From positions 251,425 through 315,424 of the forward strand of contig JABMLH010000002.1 in NCBI GenBank assembly GCA_013205085.1: 64,000 nucleotides of DNA. Reading direction: 5' to 3'. Both the position numbers and the translations under genes were made by a program. The notes below the pieces were generated by a model. It made no database searches and was not told where the DNA came from. It saw only the letters and a list, made by a program, of their open reading frames with translations. Positions 33,778-42,609 of the stretch are shown here, piece by piece. This DNA comes from Microbacteriaceae bacterium VKM Ac-2854 (lineage in GTDB: Bacteria; Actinomycetota; Actinomycetes; Actinomycetales; Microbacteriaceae). Position 1 is the first letter of the stretch. Each line of letters begins with the position of its first letter.

Positions 33778-34170
33778 TCAGGCCGCCGCTTGGGCCGCGG
33801 TGCCTTCCGGCACCATCGTGTCGCGCTCGATCCGGGCTCCGGTCGGCACGCTGGCGCGCGCACCGATCCGGGAGTAGCTGCCGATGCGGGCGCCGGGGCC
33901 GACGACGGCTTCGGGGCCGACGTGCACGTTGGCGCCGATGAACGCGCTGTGTCCGATCATCGCGTCGCGGTCGATCCAGCTGCCGGCGCCGATCCAGGCG
34001 CGTTCGCCGATGTTCGCTCCGGGTTCGACGTAGGCGCCGGTCTCGACGTAGGCGGTCGCTGCGACACGCGAACCCGGCGCGACCATGCCGCGCCCGTTGG
34101 CGTGTCGGCGGTAGACGATCTCGTCGTCCGCGGTGCGCTTGCGGCTGTTGTTCGTTGCAGTTCCTGCCAT
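33778..34170 (-). CDS. Hexapeptide-repeat (left-handed beta-helix) protein
   Basis: 130 residues. After a basic N-terminus, tandem [I/V]-G-x4 type turns run almost to the end: VAPGSRVAATAYVETGAYVE, then IGERAWIGAGSWIDRDAMIG and a further set ending IGSYSRIGARASVPTGARIE. Such folds belong to acyltransferases and carbonic-anhydrase-like enzymes; no clear catalytic His or acyl-CoA motif is visible and the protein is short. ATG 34170 has a strong GAAGGAG site. Function unassigned. Confidence 0.75.
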   Translation of the reverse strand: MAGTATNNSRKRTADDEIVYRRHANGRGMVAPGSRVAATAYVETGAYVEPGANIGERAWIGAGSWIDRDAMIGHSAFIGANVHVGPEAVVGPGARIGSYSRIGARASVPTGARIERDTMVPEGTAAQAAA

Positions 34171-34305
34171 GTTCGATGAGCTCCTTCGAGCGGGTTCCGG
34201 GCGAGGGATCCAGGGTCGCCTCTGTCCGCCTGAAGATGAAACACCCGCCCTAGCACGAACATTCCCCCTTCGGGGGCGGTTGTGCGTTCTCCCCACCGGG
34301 CCCAC

Positions 34306-34356
34306 GCCCGGGTCGTCACGTGCCGTGCATCCGCGGCCCGGAGTGACAACCCGGGC
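34306..34356. repeat. Family A palindrome, copy 2
   Basis: GCCCGGGTCGTCAC (34306-34319) pairs with GTGACAACCCGGGC (34343-34356) with one G-A mismatch that could be a G-U pair in RNA. The right arm reads, reversed, GGGTTGTCACTCCGG, matching family A. It lies downstream of the SRPBCC-like gene (minus strand). The surrounding 34171-34384 has no gene. Confidence 0.75.
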
Positions 34357-34384
34357 ATGCGAGATTTTCAGCCGGGCCTGAGCC

Positions 34385-34750
34385 CTACTCGAGCTCCGAC
34401 ACGAGGCGCGAGAGCAGCCGCTGGAACTCGCCGGGCGCCGCACGGATCACCGCGCGTCCGGTGATCGGGCCGGCCCAGTGCGCGGGCCGGGCGACGTTGA
34501 TCAGTTCGTGCTCCACCCGCGAACCGTCCTCGTGTTCGAGCACCCGCCACTCGCCGCGGTACCACCAGCCGCCCTGCCGGATCACGGTGCGCGTCGGCGC
34601 ATCCGCCGTGAACGCGCCCACCGAATCGGTCGGCCGCAACGCCGCGGCGAGCGCCGCGAAACACGCATCGGGATCGGCGTGCACCACGCCGGCGAGCGCC
34701 ATCAGCGGCGTGTTGCGCAGCGGTCGATCGAGAGGAGCCGCCTCGGTCAC
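34385..34750 (-). CDS. SRPBCC-like hypothetical protein
   Basis: 121 residues from GTG 34750, overlapping the stop of the GNAT gene (GTGA). Visible features: PLDRPLRNTPLMALAGVVHA, then RQGGWWYRGEWRVLEHEDGSRVEH (as RQGGWWYRGEWRVLEH) and a C-terminal helix FQRLLSRLVSELE. The strand-then-helix layout resembles SRPBCC/START-like ligand-binding folds. The substrate is unknown. Coupled to the acetyltransferase upstream. Confidence 0.55.
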   Translation of the reverse strand: MTEAAPLDRPLRNTPLMALAGVVHADPDACFAALAAALRPTDSVGAFTADAPTRTVIRQGGWWYRGEWRVLEHEDGSRVEHELINVARPAHWAGPITGRAVIRAAPGEFQRLLSRLVSELE

Positions 34751-35325
34751 TTCATCGACTTCTGCATCAGCACGGTGCCCAGCCAGCGACCGAACTTGAA
34801 GCCGACGCGACCCATCCGGCCCACCTCGACGAAGCCGAACGTCGCGTGCATCGCGAGTGACGCCTCCGCGCCCTTGTCCGCGATCACCGCCATCACCTGG
34901 CGCACGCCGACCGCCTTGCCGCGAGCGAGCAGCTCCGTCATGAGCACGCGCCCCAGCCCCTTGCCGGTGGAGGCGGCGCCGAGGTAGATCGAGTTCTCGA
35001 CGGTGTAGCGGTAGGCCCGCTTCGAGCTCCACGGCGACATCATCGCGTAGCCGAGGATCTGCCCGGACGGCGATTCGGCCACGATGAACGGAAGCCCGGC
35101 CTTCGCGGAGGTCGCGAACTTCGCCTTCCACTCCTTCAACGTCATGTCGTCCTCGTCGAAGGTGACCACGGTGTTGCGGACGTAGTGGTTGTAGATCTCG
35201 CGGATGTGCGGCAGGTCCTCGGGCCGCGCCTCGCGGATCTCGTAGGTGAACGGCGGCTCCACCGGCGGAGCCTTCCGCAGGTGCGGCGGCAGCTGTCGGC
35301 GTACCTGGTACTCCTCTTCAAGCAC
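34747..35325 (-). CDS. GNAT acetyltransferase (phosphinothricin-type)
   Basis: 192 residues. GNAT core with the pattern of PAT/Bar-like N-acetyltransferases: ARPEDLPHIREIYNHYV, FIVAESPSGQILGYAMMSPW and GLGRVLMTELLARG. The substrate could be an amino acid or amine; resistance function is not implied. The GTG start at 35325 gives a 25-residue basic N-terminal extension before the domain. Its stop overlaps the SRPBCC-like gene. Confidence 0.85.
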   Translation of the reverse strand: MLEEEYQVRRQLPPHLRKAPPVEPPFTYEIREARPEDLPHIREIYNHYVRNTVVTFDEDDMTLKEWKAKFATSAKAGLPFIVAESPSGQILGYAMMSPWSSKRAYRYTVENSIYLGAASTGKGLGRVLMTELLARGKAVGVRQVMAVIADKGAEASLAMHATFGFVEVGRMGRVGFKFGRWLGTVLMQKSMK

Positions 35326-35388
35326 GGTCCACGCATCCGCTCTGCTCGGCGCGGCGCAGCTGCGCCGCCTTCGTTCGGTACAGGCTAC

Positions 35389-36084
35389 TCACGCGTCGAG
35401 GCGCCAGTCGACCTCCGCGGCGCCGCGCTCGCGCAGCAAGGCGTTCGCCCTGCTGAACGGCCGGGAGCCGAAGAAGCCGCGGCCGGCCGAGAGCGGGCTC
35501 GGATGCGGGCTCTCGACGATGCCGGAGTCGCCCAGCAGCGGACGCAGATTCGCCGCGTCGCGCCCCCAGAGGATCGCGACGAGCGGTCGGTCGCGGTCGA
35601 CGAGGGTGCGGATGGCGTGCTCCGTCACGCGTTCCCATCCCTTGCCGCGGTGCGAGGCGGGAGACCCGGGCGCGACGGTCAGCACGCGGTTCAGCAACAT
35701 CACGCCACTCTCGGACCAGGGGGTGAGATCGCCGTGCGGCGGCGTCGGCAGCCCGAGGTCGGCCTGCAACTCCTTGTAGATGTTCTGCAGACTGCGCGGC
35801 ACCGGCCGCACGTGCCGCTCGACCGCGAAGGAGAGGCCGATCGGATGCCCGGGCGTCGGGTACGGATCCTGGCCGACGATCAGCACCCGCACCGCGTCCA
35901 GCGGAGAGGAGAACGCGCGCAGCACCGCGTCGCCCGCCGGCAGGAAGTGCCGCCCGGCGGCCACCTCGGCGCGGAGGAAGTCGCCCATCGCCGCGATGTC
36001 GTCCGCGACGGGCGCCAGTGCCTGGGCCCAGCTCTGGTCGATGATTCCGGCGTCGGCCAGTTGCGGCAGTGTCATCGGGCGCAT
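35389..36084 (-). CDS. ung: Uracil-DNA glycosylase
   Basis: 231 residues, normal length. Family 1 UDG motifs: [18 protein letters not shown] with catalytic Asp, and [13 protein letters not shown] with catalytic His; a LLNRVLTV segment lies between. It removes uracil from DNA to start base-excision repair. ATG 36084 is used; an alternative ATG three codons downstream is possible. It stands alone between the GNAT gene and the molybdate operon on the opposite strand. Confidence 0.95.
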   Translation of the reverse strand: MRPMTLPQLADAGIIDQSWAQALAPVADDIAAMGDFLRAEVAAGRHFLPAGDAVLRAFSSPLDAVRVLIVGQDPYPTPGHPIGLSFAVERHVRPVPRSLQNIYKELQADLGLPTPPHGDLTPWSESGVMLLNRVLTVAPGSPASHRGKGWERVTEHAIRTLVDRDRPLVAILWGRDAANLRPLLGDSGIVESPHPSPLSAGRGFFGSRPFSRANALLRERGAAEVDWRLDA

Positions 36085-36219
36085 CGGCCCAGGCTACCGA
36101 TCACCTCCGCCGGCGGTACCCACGATGCGATCGGTGCCGCAGATGCGTCTCTAGAATGAGATCACGGGCGCATCAGCGGATGCGCGCGCCCCCGACAGCA
36201 TCCCTCGAGAGGCCCTCCC

Positions 36220-37029
36220 GTGAGAACAGCACGCATCATGACCACCCTCGCCGCCGCCGGCGCCCTCGTCGTCGCTCTGGCCGGCTGCGCGGGCACCGCA
36301 TCCGACACGAGCACCGATGCGGCCACGGCGACCGCGACGCCGACCAGCGAACTCTCGGGCTCGATCACGGTGTTCGCCGCCGCGTCGCTCAAGGCGACCT
36401 TCACCGAGCTCGCGACCGAGTTCGAGGCTGCGAACCCCGGCGTCACCGTCGAGCTGAACTTCGCCGGCTCCTCCGACCTGGTCACTCAGATCACCAACGG
36501 CGCGCCGGCCGATGTCTTCGCCAGCGCGGATGAGAAGAACATGGCGAAGCTCACGGATGCCGGGCTGATCACCGCGACGCCCGTCGACTTCGCGACCAAC
36601 GTGCTCGAGATCGCCGTGCCGCCGAGCAACCCCGCGAACATCACGAGCTTCGCCGACCTGGCCAAGGAGGGTGTGAAGACCGTGATCTGCGCCGCGCAGG
36701 TGCCCTGCGGCGCCGCCACCGCGACCGTCGAGACCGCGACCAGCGTGGACATCCAACCCGTCAGCGAGGAGTCCAGCGTGACGGACGTGCTCGGCAAGGT
36801 CACCTCGGGTGAGGCCGACGCCGGCCTGGTCTACGTGACCGACGTGGCCGCCGCCGGTGACGCCGTGAAGGGCATCGAGTTCGCCGAGTCGTCCGAGGCC
36901 GTGAACACCTACCCGATCGCACCGGTCGACGCCTCCGCCAACCCCGAGGCCGCCGCCGCGTTCGCCGACTTCGTCACCAGCGATGCCGGCCTGGCGGTGC
37001 TCGCCGCCGCCGGCTTCGGCACCCCCTAA
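36220..37029 (+). CDS. modA: Molybdate ABC transporter substrate-binding lipoprotein
   Basis: 269 residues. Lipobox ALAGC (Cys near residue 26) and a Thr/Ser-rich linker precede the ModA domain: SITVFAAASLKATFTELATEFE (as SITVFAAASL and KATFTELATEFE), NFAGSSDLVTQI and ADVFASADEKNM. It delivers molybdate to ModB. GTG 36220 follows a weak GAGAGG site. First gene of the mod locus; a palindrome of family C follows it. Confidence 0.92.
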   Translation: MRTARIMTTLAAAGALVVALAGCAGTASDTSTDAATATATPTSELSGSITVFAAASLKATFTELATEFEAANPGVTVELNFAGSSDLVTQITNGAPADVFASADEKNMAKLTDAGLITATPVDFATNVLEIAVPPSNPANITSFADLAKEGVKTVICAAQVPCGAATATVETATSVDIQPVSEESSVTDVLGKVTSGEADAGLVYVTDVAAAGDAVKGIEFAESSEAVNTYPIAPVDASANPEAAAAFADFVTSDAGLAVLAAAGFGTP

Positions 37030-37037
37030 GGGCTCCC

Positions 37038-37101
37038 GGCGCTGTCATTTTCGCCGCGCGCGGGTGTTCTGCCTGCAGTGCGCGGTGAAAACGACAGCGC
37101 C
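37038..37101. repeat. Family C palindrome, copy 2
   Basis: Arms 37038-37060 and 37079-37101 pair at 20 of 23 positions. It shares GGTGAAAACGACAGCGC with the copy at 4873-4934. It sits between modA and the HTH-Mop gene and could attenuate transcription of the downstream mod genes. Confidence 0.75.
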
Positions 37102-37134
37102 GTTACACGCAGCGTCGGAACTAAGGTGGGAACC

Positions 37135-37539
37135 ATGCCGCAGATACGGATCAAGGACGCAGCGCTGTACCTCGGGGTCAGCGACGACACCGTGCGCCGC
37201 TGGATCGAGAACGAGACCCTCGAAGCGCAGAAGGACGCCGCCGGCCGCACCGTGGTCGACGGCCTCGCGCTGGCCGAACTGGCGCGCAAGAACGCCGTGC
37301 TGCCCGCCGATCCGTCCGAGGTCGGCCGCTCGGCCCGCAACCGTTTCGTCGGGCTCGTCACGGCCATCACGATGGACACCGTGATGGCCCAGGTCGAACT
37401 GCAGTGCGGCCCGCACCGGGTGGTCTCGCTGATGAGCAGCGAGGCCGTGCGCGAGCTCGGGCTCGAACTCGGCTCGACGGCGATCGCGGTGGTGAAGGCC
37501 ACCACGGTGATCATCGAGACGCCCATCGCCCGAGCATGA
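37135..37539 (+). CDS. HTH-Mop (TOBE) molybdate-responsive regulator or binding protein
   Basis: 134 residues: an N-terminal excisionase/MerR-like helix-turn-helix (IRIKDAALYLGVSDDTVRRW, residues about 4-23) and a C-terminal Mop/TOBE domain (RNRFVGLVTAITMDTVMAQVE..., from about 68) of the kind that binds molybdate. It differs from E. coli ModE, which has a winged-helix domain and two TOBE repeats. A single TOBE fused to this HTH is seen in several actinobacterial mod loci. Inferred role: molybdate-sensing control of modBC. The start has a GGTGGG site. Confidence 0.8.
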   Translation: MPQIRIKDAALYLGVSDDTVRRWIENETLEAQKDAAGRTVVDGLALAELARKNAVLPADPSEVGRSARNRFVGLVTAITMDTVMAQVELQCGPHRVVSLMSSEAVRELGLELGSTAIAVVKATTVIIETPIARA

Positions 37540-37563
37540 CGGCAACGGCGTGATGGGGCGGCC

Positions 37564-38352
37564 ATGACGGGGCTTCCCCGCTGGCTGATCGCCGTCGCGG
37601 TGCTCGGCTGCGCCTTCGTGGTGCTGCCGCTGATCGCGATGGCGACCCGGGTGAACTGGGCGGAGTTCCTGCCGCTGATCACGAGCGAGTCCTCCGTGGC
37701 GGCGCTGTGGCTCAGCCTGCGCACCTCCGCCACGTCGACGCTGCTGTGCATCGTGCTCGGTGTGCCGATGGCGCTGGTGCTGGCCCGGGCGCGCTTCGCG
37801 GGTCAGCGCATCCTGCGGGCGCTCGTGCTGCTGCCGCTGGTGCTGCCGCCCGTGGTCGGCGGCATCGCGCTGCTGTACACCTTCGGGCGGCTCGGGCTGC
37901 TCGGCGCGAGTCTGCAGGCGCTCGGCATCTCGATCGCGTTCTCGACCACGGCGGTCGTGATCGCGCAGACCTTCGTGGCGCTGCCGTTTCTCGTGGTGAG
38001 CCTCGAAGGAGCGCTGCGCACCACGGGGTCGCGCTACGAGGCCGTGGCCGCGACGCTCGGCGCCCGCCCGAGCACCGTGCTGCGCCGCGTCACGCTGCCG
38101 CTGATTCTGCCGGCCCTCGTCTCGGGCTCGATCCTCTCGTTCGCACGGGCGCTGGGCGAGTTCGGCGCGACGCTGACCTTCGCAGGCAGCCTGCAAAGCG
38201 TCACCCGCACTCTGCCGCTGGAGATCTATCTGCAGCGCGAGACGGATCCGGATGCGGCCGTCGCGCTCTCGCTCGTGCTGGTGCTCGTCGCCGTCCTGGT
38301 GGTCGCTCTCACCGCGCGCTCGTCGACGAGCTTCGAGAAGGGGCTGCAGTGA
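37564..38352 (+). CDS. modB: Molybdate ABC transporter permease
   Basis: 262 residues, about five or six membrane segments. Binding-protein-dependent permease EAA-like loop: [21 protein letters not shown] (quoted as [17 protein letters not shown]), and [14 protein letters not shown], which is characteristic of ModB. It starts 24 bp after the regulator gene and overlaps modC by GTGA. Confidence 0.92.
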   Translation: MTGLPRWLIAVAVLGCAFVVLPLIAMATRVNWAEFLPLITSESSVAALWLSLRTSATSTLLCIVLGVPMALVLARARFAGQRILRALVLLPLVLPPVVGGIALLYTFGRLGLLGASLQALGISIAFSTTAVVIAQTFVALPFLVVSLEGALRTTGSRYEAVAATLGARPSTVLRRVTLPLILPALVSGSILSFARALGEFGATLTFAGSLQSVTRTLPLEIYLQRETDPDAAVALSLVLVLVAVLVVALTARSSTSFEKGLQ

Positions 38353-39407
38353 GCCTCGACTTCCGCGCGACGCTGGCCGCGCGCGGCTTCGATCTCGCGC
38401 TCTCGCTGCGCTCGGGTGAGACCCTCGCCGTGCTGGGGCCCAACGGAGCGGGCAAGTCGACCCTGCTCGCGCTGCTCGCCGGCCTGCAGCGAGCGGATGC
38501 GGGCCGCGCCGAACTCGACGGCACCGTGCTCTTCGACGGGCGAGCCCAGCTGCCGCCGCACCGTCGATCCGTCTCGTTGCTCGCCCAGCAGGCACTGCTC
38601 TTCCCGCACCTCAGCGTGCTGGATAACGTGGCCTTCGGCCCACGATCGACCGGGATGCGCCGCGGCGAGGCGGATGCGCGCGCCCGAGAACTCCTTCGCC
38701 GAGTGGATGCCCTCGACCTCGCCGAGCGCCGGCCGGCGCAGCTCTCCGGAGGTCAGGCCCAGCGGATCGCGGTCGCCCGCGCCCTCGCCACGGACCCGGC
38801 CCTCCTGCTGCTGGACGAACCGATGGCCGCGCTCGACGTGACCGTCGCGCCGCAGCTGCGTCGCATCCTGCGCGACGTGCTGGCCGAGCGGACCGCGATC
38901 ATCGTGACGCACGAGGTGCTCGACGCGTACCTGCTCGCCGACCGCGTGGCCGTGATCCGCGACGGCCGGATCGTCGAAGAGGGCGCGACGAGGGATGTGC
39001 TGGAGCGACCGCGAACGGCGTTCACGGCGCAGCTCGCAGGGCTGAATCTCTTCACGGGCGTGCGCACGCAACGCGGCGTGCGGCTCGACTCGGGCGAGGA
39101 ACTCCTGCTCGACGGCTCGGTCCTTCCCGGCGCATCGGTCGCGTTCGCGCTACCGCCCGCAGCGGTGTCGCTCGGCTCGGGGATCCACGGAACCGTGTCG
39201 AGCATCGAGCCGCGCGGCGACGTCGTGCGCGTGATGATGGGCACCGTCGCGGCCGATCTACCGCCTCGGCTCGTGGCGACGATGCAGCCGGGCGACGAGG
39301 TGTCGTTCTCCCTGGATCTCGCCGGGGTGGAGCCGTATCCGCTCGAGCCCGGTGCTCGGGCCGGGAACCGGGATGGCTCCTCGCCGCATGTACACGATCA
39401 CGGGTGA
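38349..39407 (+). CDS. modC: Molybdate ABC transporter ATPase
   Basis: 352 residues. Walker [11 protein letters not shown]-loop, signature LSGGQAQR, Walker [10 protein letters not shown]-loop VTHEV, and a C-terminal TOBE-like regulatory domain ([17 protein letters not shown]). GTG 38349 overlaps the modB stop. The last codons (encoding SSPHVHDHG) and the stop lie inside the left arm of palindrome D, so the repeat supplies the C-terminal tail. The tail is unlike the normal ModC end. Confidence 0.92.
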   Translation: MSLDFRATLAARGFDLALSLRSGETLAVLGPNGAGKSTLLALLAGLQRADAGRAELDGTVLFDGRAQLPPHRRSVSLLAQQALLFPHLSVLDNVAFGPRSTGMRRGEADARARELLRRVDALDLAERRPAQLSGGQAQRIAVARALATDPALLLLDEPMAALDVTVAPQLRRILRDVLAERTAIIVTHEVLDAYLLADRVAVIRDGRIVEEGATRDVLERPRTAFTAQLAGLNLFTGVRTQRGVRLDSGEELLLDGSVLPGASVAFALPPAAVSLGSGIHGTVSSIEPRGDVVRVMMGTVAADLPPRLVATMQPGDEVSFSLDLAGVEPYPLEPGARAGNRDGSSPHVHDHG

Positions 39408-39513
39408 GCCGGGTGGGCACCGGTCGCTTCGCGCACCGGACCAGCGGAATCTCGCGGATGTCCGGCGCGCGCACCGCGGTGCGCCCACGTCTCGCCCGTC
39501 ATCGTGTACATGC
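39386..39513. repeat. Long imperfect palindrome D overlapping modC stop
   Basis: GCATGTACACGAT at 39386-39398 is exactly complementary to 39501-39513. The arms continue inward (28 paired positions over about 31, with a 2-nt bulge) to 39418 and 39483. The loop of about 64 nt is itself structured. It separates convergent modC and the S51-type gene. No other copy of the arm is seen in the window. Confidence 0.75.
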
Positions 39514-39585
39514 CGCACCGGTGAGTCCGCGCCGCGTCGTCATCTGCGCGGTCGCACCACCTCGCCGAGTGGCAGGAGAGACGGA

Positions 39586-40311
39586 TCAGCTCGCGGCGAG
39601 CGTCGAGACGGTGACGCCCGAGGCGCCGCCCGTCACCTTCCACACCGAGCCGGTACCGTGCACCTGCAGGGCACCATTGCCGACGATCAGCACGGTGGCC
39701 TCGTCGATCGCGACGCCGCCGTCGATCAGGCCGGCCTCCGTCGCTGCGACCAGGCGGCTCAGCGTGCCCCACTGCGCCGCGTGCACGTCGATCGAGACGT
39801 CGATCAGACCGATGCCCTCGAGCACGGTGACCTCGTCCAGCTCCTCAGCGGCCGGCTCGGGCGAAACCGCGACGCCGCCGATCCGGTAACCGCCGACCAG
39901 CGCGCGATCCGGGGCGATGGCCGCTCCGGCTGAGTAGCCGAGGTAGGGCACGCCCGCCGAGACCAGCTCGCGCAGCCGTGCGAAGGATCCGACCAGCGAG
40001 TCGCGGTAGGCCGGAGTCAGGCCGCCGCCGACCATCACGCCGTCGACATCGTCGAACGACTCGGGCCGGATGGGGCTGCCCTCCGGCGCCAGCACCGGGA
40101 TCGGCTCGATCGCGGCGATCGAGCGCAGCGCGTTCACGTAGCCGTCGTAGTACTCCGGGCCGAGCCCATCGTGCACCAGCACGATCGCGAGCCGCGGGCC
40201 GTCGAAGCGCCCCGCACCCTCGGCGCGCGCCGTCGCCTCGGCCAGGAACGCACCGAAGACCGCGGTGTCGGTCTCGGGGTCGCGCCCGCCGCCGACCAGG
40301 TGCACGCTCAC
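39586..40311 (-). CDS. Peptidase S51-like protein
   Basis: 241 residues. GGGLTPAYRDSL and the nucleophile elbow GYSAGAAIAPD (Ser) fit the S51/dipeptidase E-cyanophycinase type of amidotransferase fold. GTG 40311 overlaps the stop of the phosphoribosyltransferase gene. The two are probably coupled. Substrate specificity is not evident. Confidence 0.75.
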   Translation of the reverse strand: MSVHLVGGGRDPETDTAVFGAFLAEATARAEGAGRFDGPRLAIVLVHDGLGPEYYDGYVNALRSIAAIEPIPVLAPEGSPIRPESFDDVDGVMVGGGLTPAYRDSLVGSFARLRELVSAGVPYLGYSAGAAIAPDRALVGGYRIGGVAVSPEPAAEELDEVTVLEGIGLIDVSIDVHAAQWGTLSRLVAATEAGLIDGGVAIDEATVLIVGNGALQVHGTGSVWKVTGGASGVTVSTLAAS

Positions 40312-40838
40312 GCGTCGGCCCCCTCGACCGCGCCCGCGACCGGCGGCAGCGCCGACCAGGGGAACACGATCCACTGCGGGGTGCGCCGCCAGTAGAAGTC
40401 GGGCTCGAGCACCGTTCGCGGCTTCGTGTAGAGCGTCACGGTGCGCACCTCGGCGCCCATCGCCTCGATCAGCTTCACGGAGAGGGCGAGGGTGTGCCCG
40501 GAGTCGGAGACGTCGTCCACCAGGAGCACCCGCTTGCCGACGACCGACGCCTCGTCCAGCAGCGGCGGCAGGATGATCGGCGCCGCCAGGCGCGCGTCGA
40601 TGCCGGTGTAGAACTCCACGTTCAGCGCACCGCAGCTCTTCACACCGAGCGCGTACGCGATCGCGCCGCCCAGCAGCAGTCCGCCGCGCGCGATGGCGAT
40701 GACGAGCTCGGGGCGGTAGCCGGCCGCGACCACGTCACCGGCCAGGTGGCGTGCGGCGTCGCCGAATTCCAGCCAGCCCAGCACCTCGCGTTCGGGGGCG
40801 GCGAGGTGGGTGGCGGAGTCGTCGGCGTCGAAAACCAT
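40308..40838 (-). CDS. Phosphoribosyltransferase
   Basis: 176 residues. PRPP-binding motif VLLVDDVSDSGHTL and a conserved IARGGLLLGG loop earlier. The length and pattern resemble xanthine/hypoxanthine-guanine phosphoribosyltransferases and related type-I enzymes; the base is not determined. The start is ATG 40838. Coupled to the downstream S51-type gene by GTGA. Confidence 0.85.
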   Translation of the reverse strand: MVFDADDSATHLAAPEREVLGWLEFGDAARHLAGDVVAAGYRPELVIAIARGGLLLGGAIAYALGVKSCGALNVEFYTGIDARLAAPIILPPLLDEASVVGKRVLLVDDVSDSGHTLALSVKLIEAMGAEVRTVTLYTKPRTVLEPDFYWRRTPQWIVFPWSALPPVAGAVEGADA

Positions 40839-40908
40839 GAGGGACAGGGTACGGCCCGAACAGGGTCCGCGTCACATCGGAGAAACGCCGCACCGCTAGT
40901 CTCCGGTC

Positions 40909-42342
40909 ATGACGAGCACTCGACGCCCCGCCCTCGGCGTCACCTTCGGCCTGATCGGCCTCCTCGCACTGGTGGAACTCACCAGCGGCATCCTGCAGGG
41001 CTTCTACGTTCCGCTCATCCCGGATCTGGTCCGCCACCTGGGCATCCAGGACGCCGACTTCAACTGGTTCGAGGCGGCGCAGCTGTTGGTCGCCGCGCTC
41101 ACCGTGCCGATCCTGGCCAAGCTCGGCGACATGTTCGGGCACAAGCGGATCCTGCTGGTCTCGACGGTGGTCACGGCCGCGGCGAGCTGGTGGCTGGTCG
41201 TCGCGAACGACTTCACGAGCTTCCTCGCGGCATGGGCGCTGCAGGGCTTCTACACGGTGTGGCTGCCGCTGGAGGTGGCGCTGATCTTCGATCGCGGCCG
41301 CCGCGGCGGGCACGGCCCCTCGCAGACCCGGCGGGCCGCCGGGCTCCTGGTCGTCGCCCTCGAACTCGGCGCTATCGTCGGCGCGCTGGGCGGAGCGCGC
41401 CTGTTCGCCGCGCTCGGCGAAGATGTGACGGCCACGCTGATGGCTCCCGCGATCGCGGTGACGCTGGTGTTCTTCGTGATCCTGTTCGGCGTGCCAGAGT
41501 CGGATCCGCTGCCCGGCCGCTCGCTCGACCTGCGCGGTTTCGTACTGCTCGCGCTGTCGCTGCTGCTGATCACCAGCGGCCTGAGCTTCTTGCGCCTGAA
41601 CGGGCCGGAGTCGTGGTGGGTCTGGGCGCTGATCGCCGCAGGCGTCCTGCTGCTGTGGCCGTTCGCGCGCTACGAGCTGGGGCAAGCCGATCCGGCGATC
41701 GACTTGCGGATGCTCGCACGGCCCGAGATGTGGCCCGTGCAGCTGACGGCGGGTCTGATCGGGATCAGCCTGCTCGGTGCGCAGGCGCCGCTGTCGACCT
41801 TCGCCGGCACGGATCCGATCAACGGCTACGGACTCGGCCTGGACGCCTCGACGATCTCGATCCTGATTGGCTCCTACCTGATCTCGATGATCGTGGGCGC
41901 GCTGCTGTTCCCGCTGGTGTCGCGCCTGCTCGCGCCGCGGACCACGTTGATCGGGGCGGCCTTCCTGGTCGCCGTCGGCTACCTGCTGTTCCTGCCGCTG
42001 CACGATTCGCTCGGCCAGGTGCTGACGAACATGGCGATCGCCGGACTCGGCTCGGGCGCCCTGGTCGGTGCGCTCCCGGCCGCCGCGGCAGCCGCCGCTC
42101 CGCTGGGCCGCACCGGCGTCGCGGCCGCGCTGACCAACACGACCAAGACCGTCGGTGGCAGCTTCGCCTCCGCCGTGTTCGGCACGGTGCTGCTCGCGGG
42201 CGGCGCGACGGTCACGGTGACCGCCGCAAGCCTGGCTGGCTACATGCTGGTCTGGCTGATCTGCGGCCTCGGCGCCCTCGCCGCCGCGGTGCTGCTCTTC
42301 TTCGTGCCGCGCCTCGCGTTCGCCGACACTGTGGAGGGCTGA
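40909..42342 (+). CDS. MFS transporter
   Basis: 477 residues, about 14 hydrophobic segments, consistent with a DHA2-like exporter. The motif A-type loop AKLGDMFGHKRILLVS follows the second helix. Drug or metabolite export is possible; the substrate is unknown. It is divergent from the phosphoribosyltransferase gene by 70 bp. It stands alone; downstream lies a 267-bp region without a gene. Confidence 0.85.
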   Translation: MTSTRRPALGVTFGLIGLLALVELTSGILQGFYVPLIPDLVRHLGIQDADFNWFEAAQLLVAALTVPILAKLGDMFGHKRILLVSTVVTAAASWWLVVANDFTSFLAAWALQGFYTVWLPLEVALIFDRGRRGGHGPSQTRRAAGLLVVALELGAIVGALGGARLFAALGEDVTATLMAPAIAVTLVFFVILFGVPESDPLPGRSLDLRGFVLLALSLLLITSGLSFLRLNGPESWWVWALIAAGVLLLWPFARYELGQADPAIDLRMLARPEMWPVQLTAGLIGISLLGAQAPLSTFAGTDPINGYGLGLDASTISILIGSYLISMIVGALLFPLVSRLLAPRTTLIGAAFLVAVGYLLFLPLHDSLGQVLTNMAIAGLGSGALVGALPAAAAAAAPLGRTGVAAALTNTTKTVGGSFASAVFGTVLLAGGATVTVTAASLAGYMLVWLICGLGALAAAVLLFFVPRLAFADTVEG

Positions 42343-42609
42343 GCCGAACACGAGGGCTGCTGTGAGCCGGAGGCACTCCCTCTCGCGCCACCGGAACGCC
42401 CGTGATCACGCGGATTGAGCGACGCGAATCCGGAGTGCCGTTCGCCCACACCAGCCCACGTGTTCGCCTCGGCTCGGCACGCGCGGTCGGCGCACGACGG
42501 AGTGGCGGACGGCGCGCGCCGCGAAAGCCTCCAGCGCAGGCCAGGTCAAAGGTGCTCCTTATTGACACTTAGCTCCCTCAGTGTAAATTGCGGCGGCCGT
42601 TATTCGCAC
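42343..42609. other. Gene-free region with AT-rich repeat patch
   Basis: No gene is seen. At 42558-42613 the region turns AT-rich: TTATTGACACTTAGC is followed about 40 bp later by TTATTCGCACTTAGC (two mismatches over 15 bases), and the stop of the SDR gene lies inside the second copy. TTGACA (42562-42567) and TAAATT 16 bp later resemble a plus-strand promoter, but no forward gene follows. It could be a remnant of a mobile-element end; this is a guess. Confidence 0.4.

Noticed and set aside
42562-42589. Functional plus-strand promoter TTGACA-N16-TAAATT
   Set aside because: No forward gene follows; downstream is the 3' end of a minus-strand gene. Kept only as part of an odd patch.
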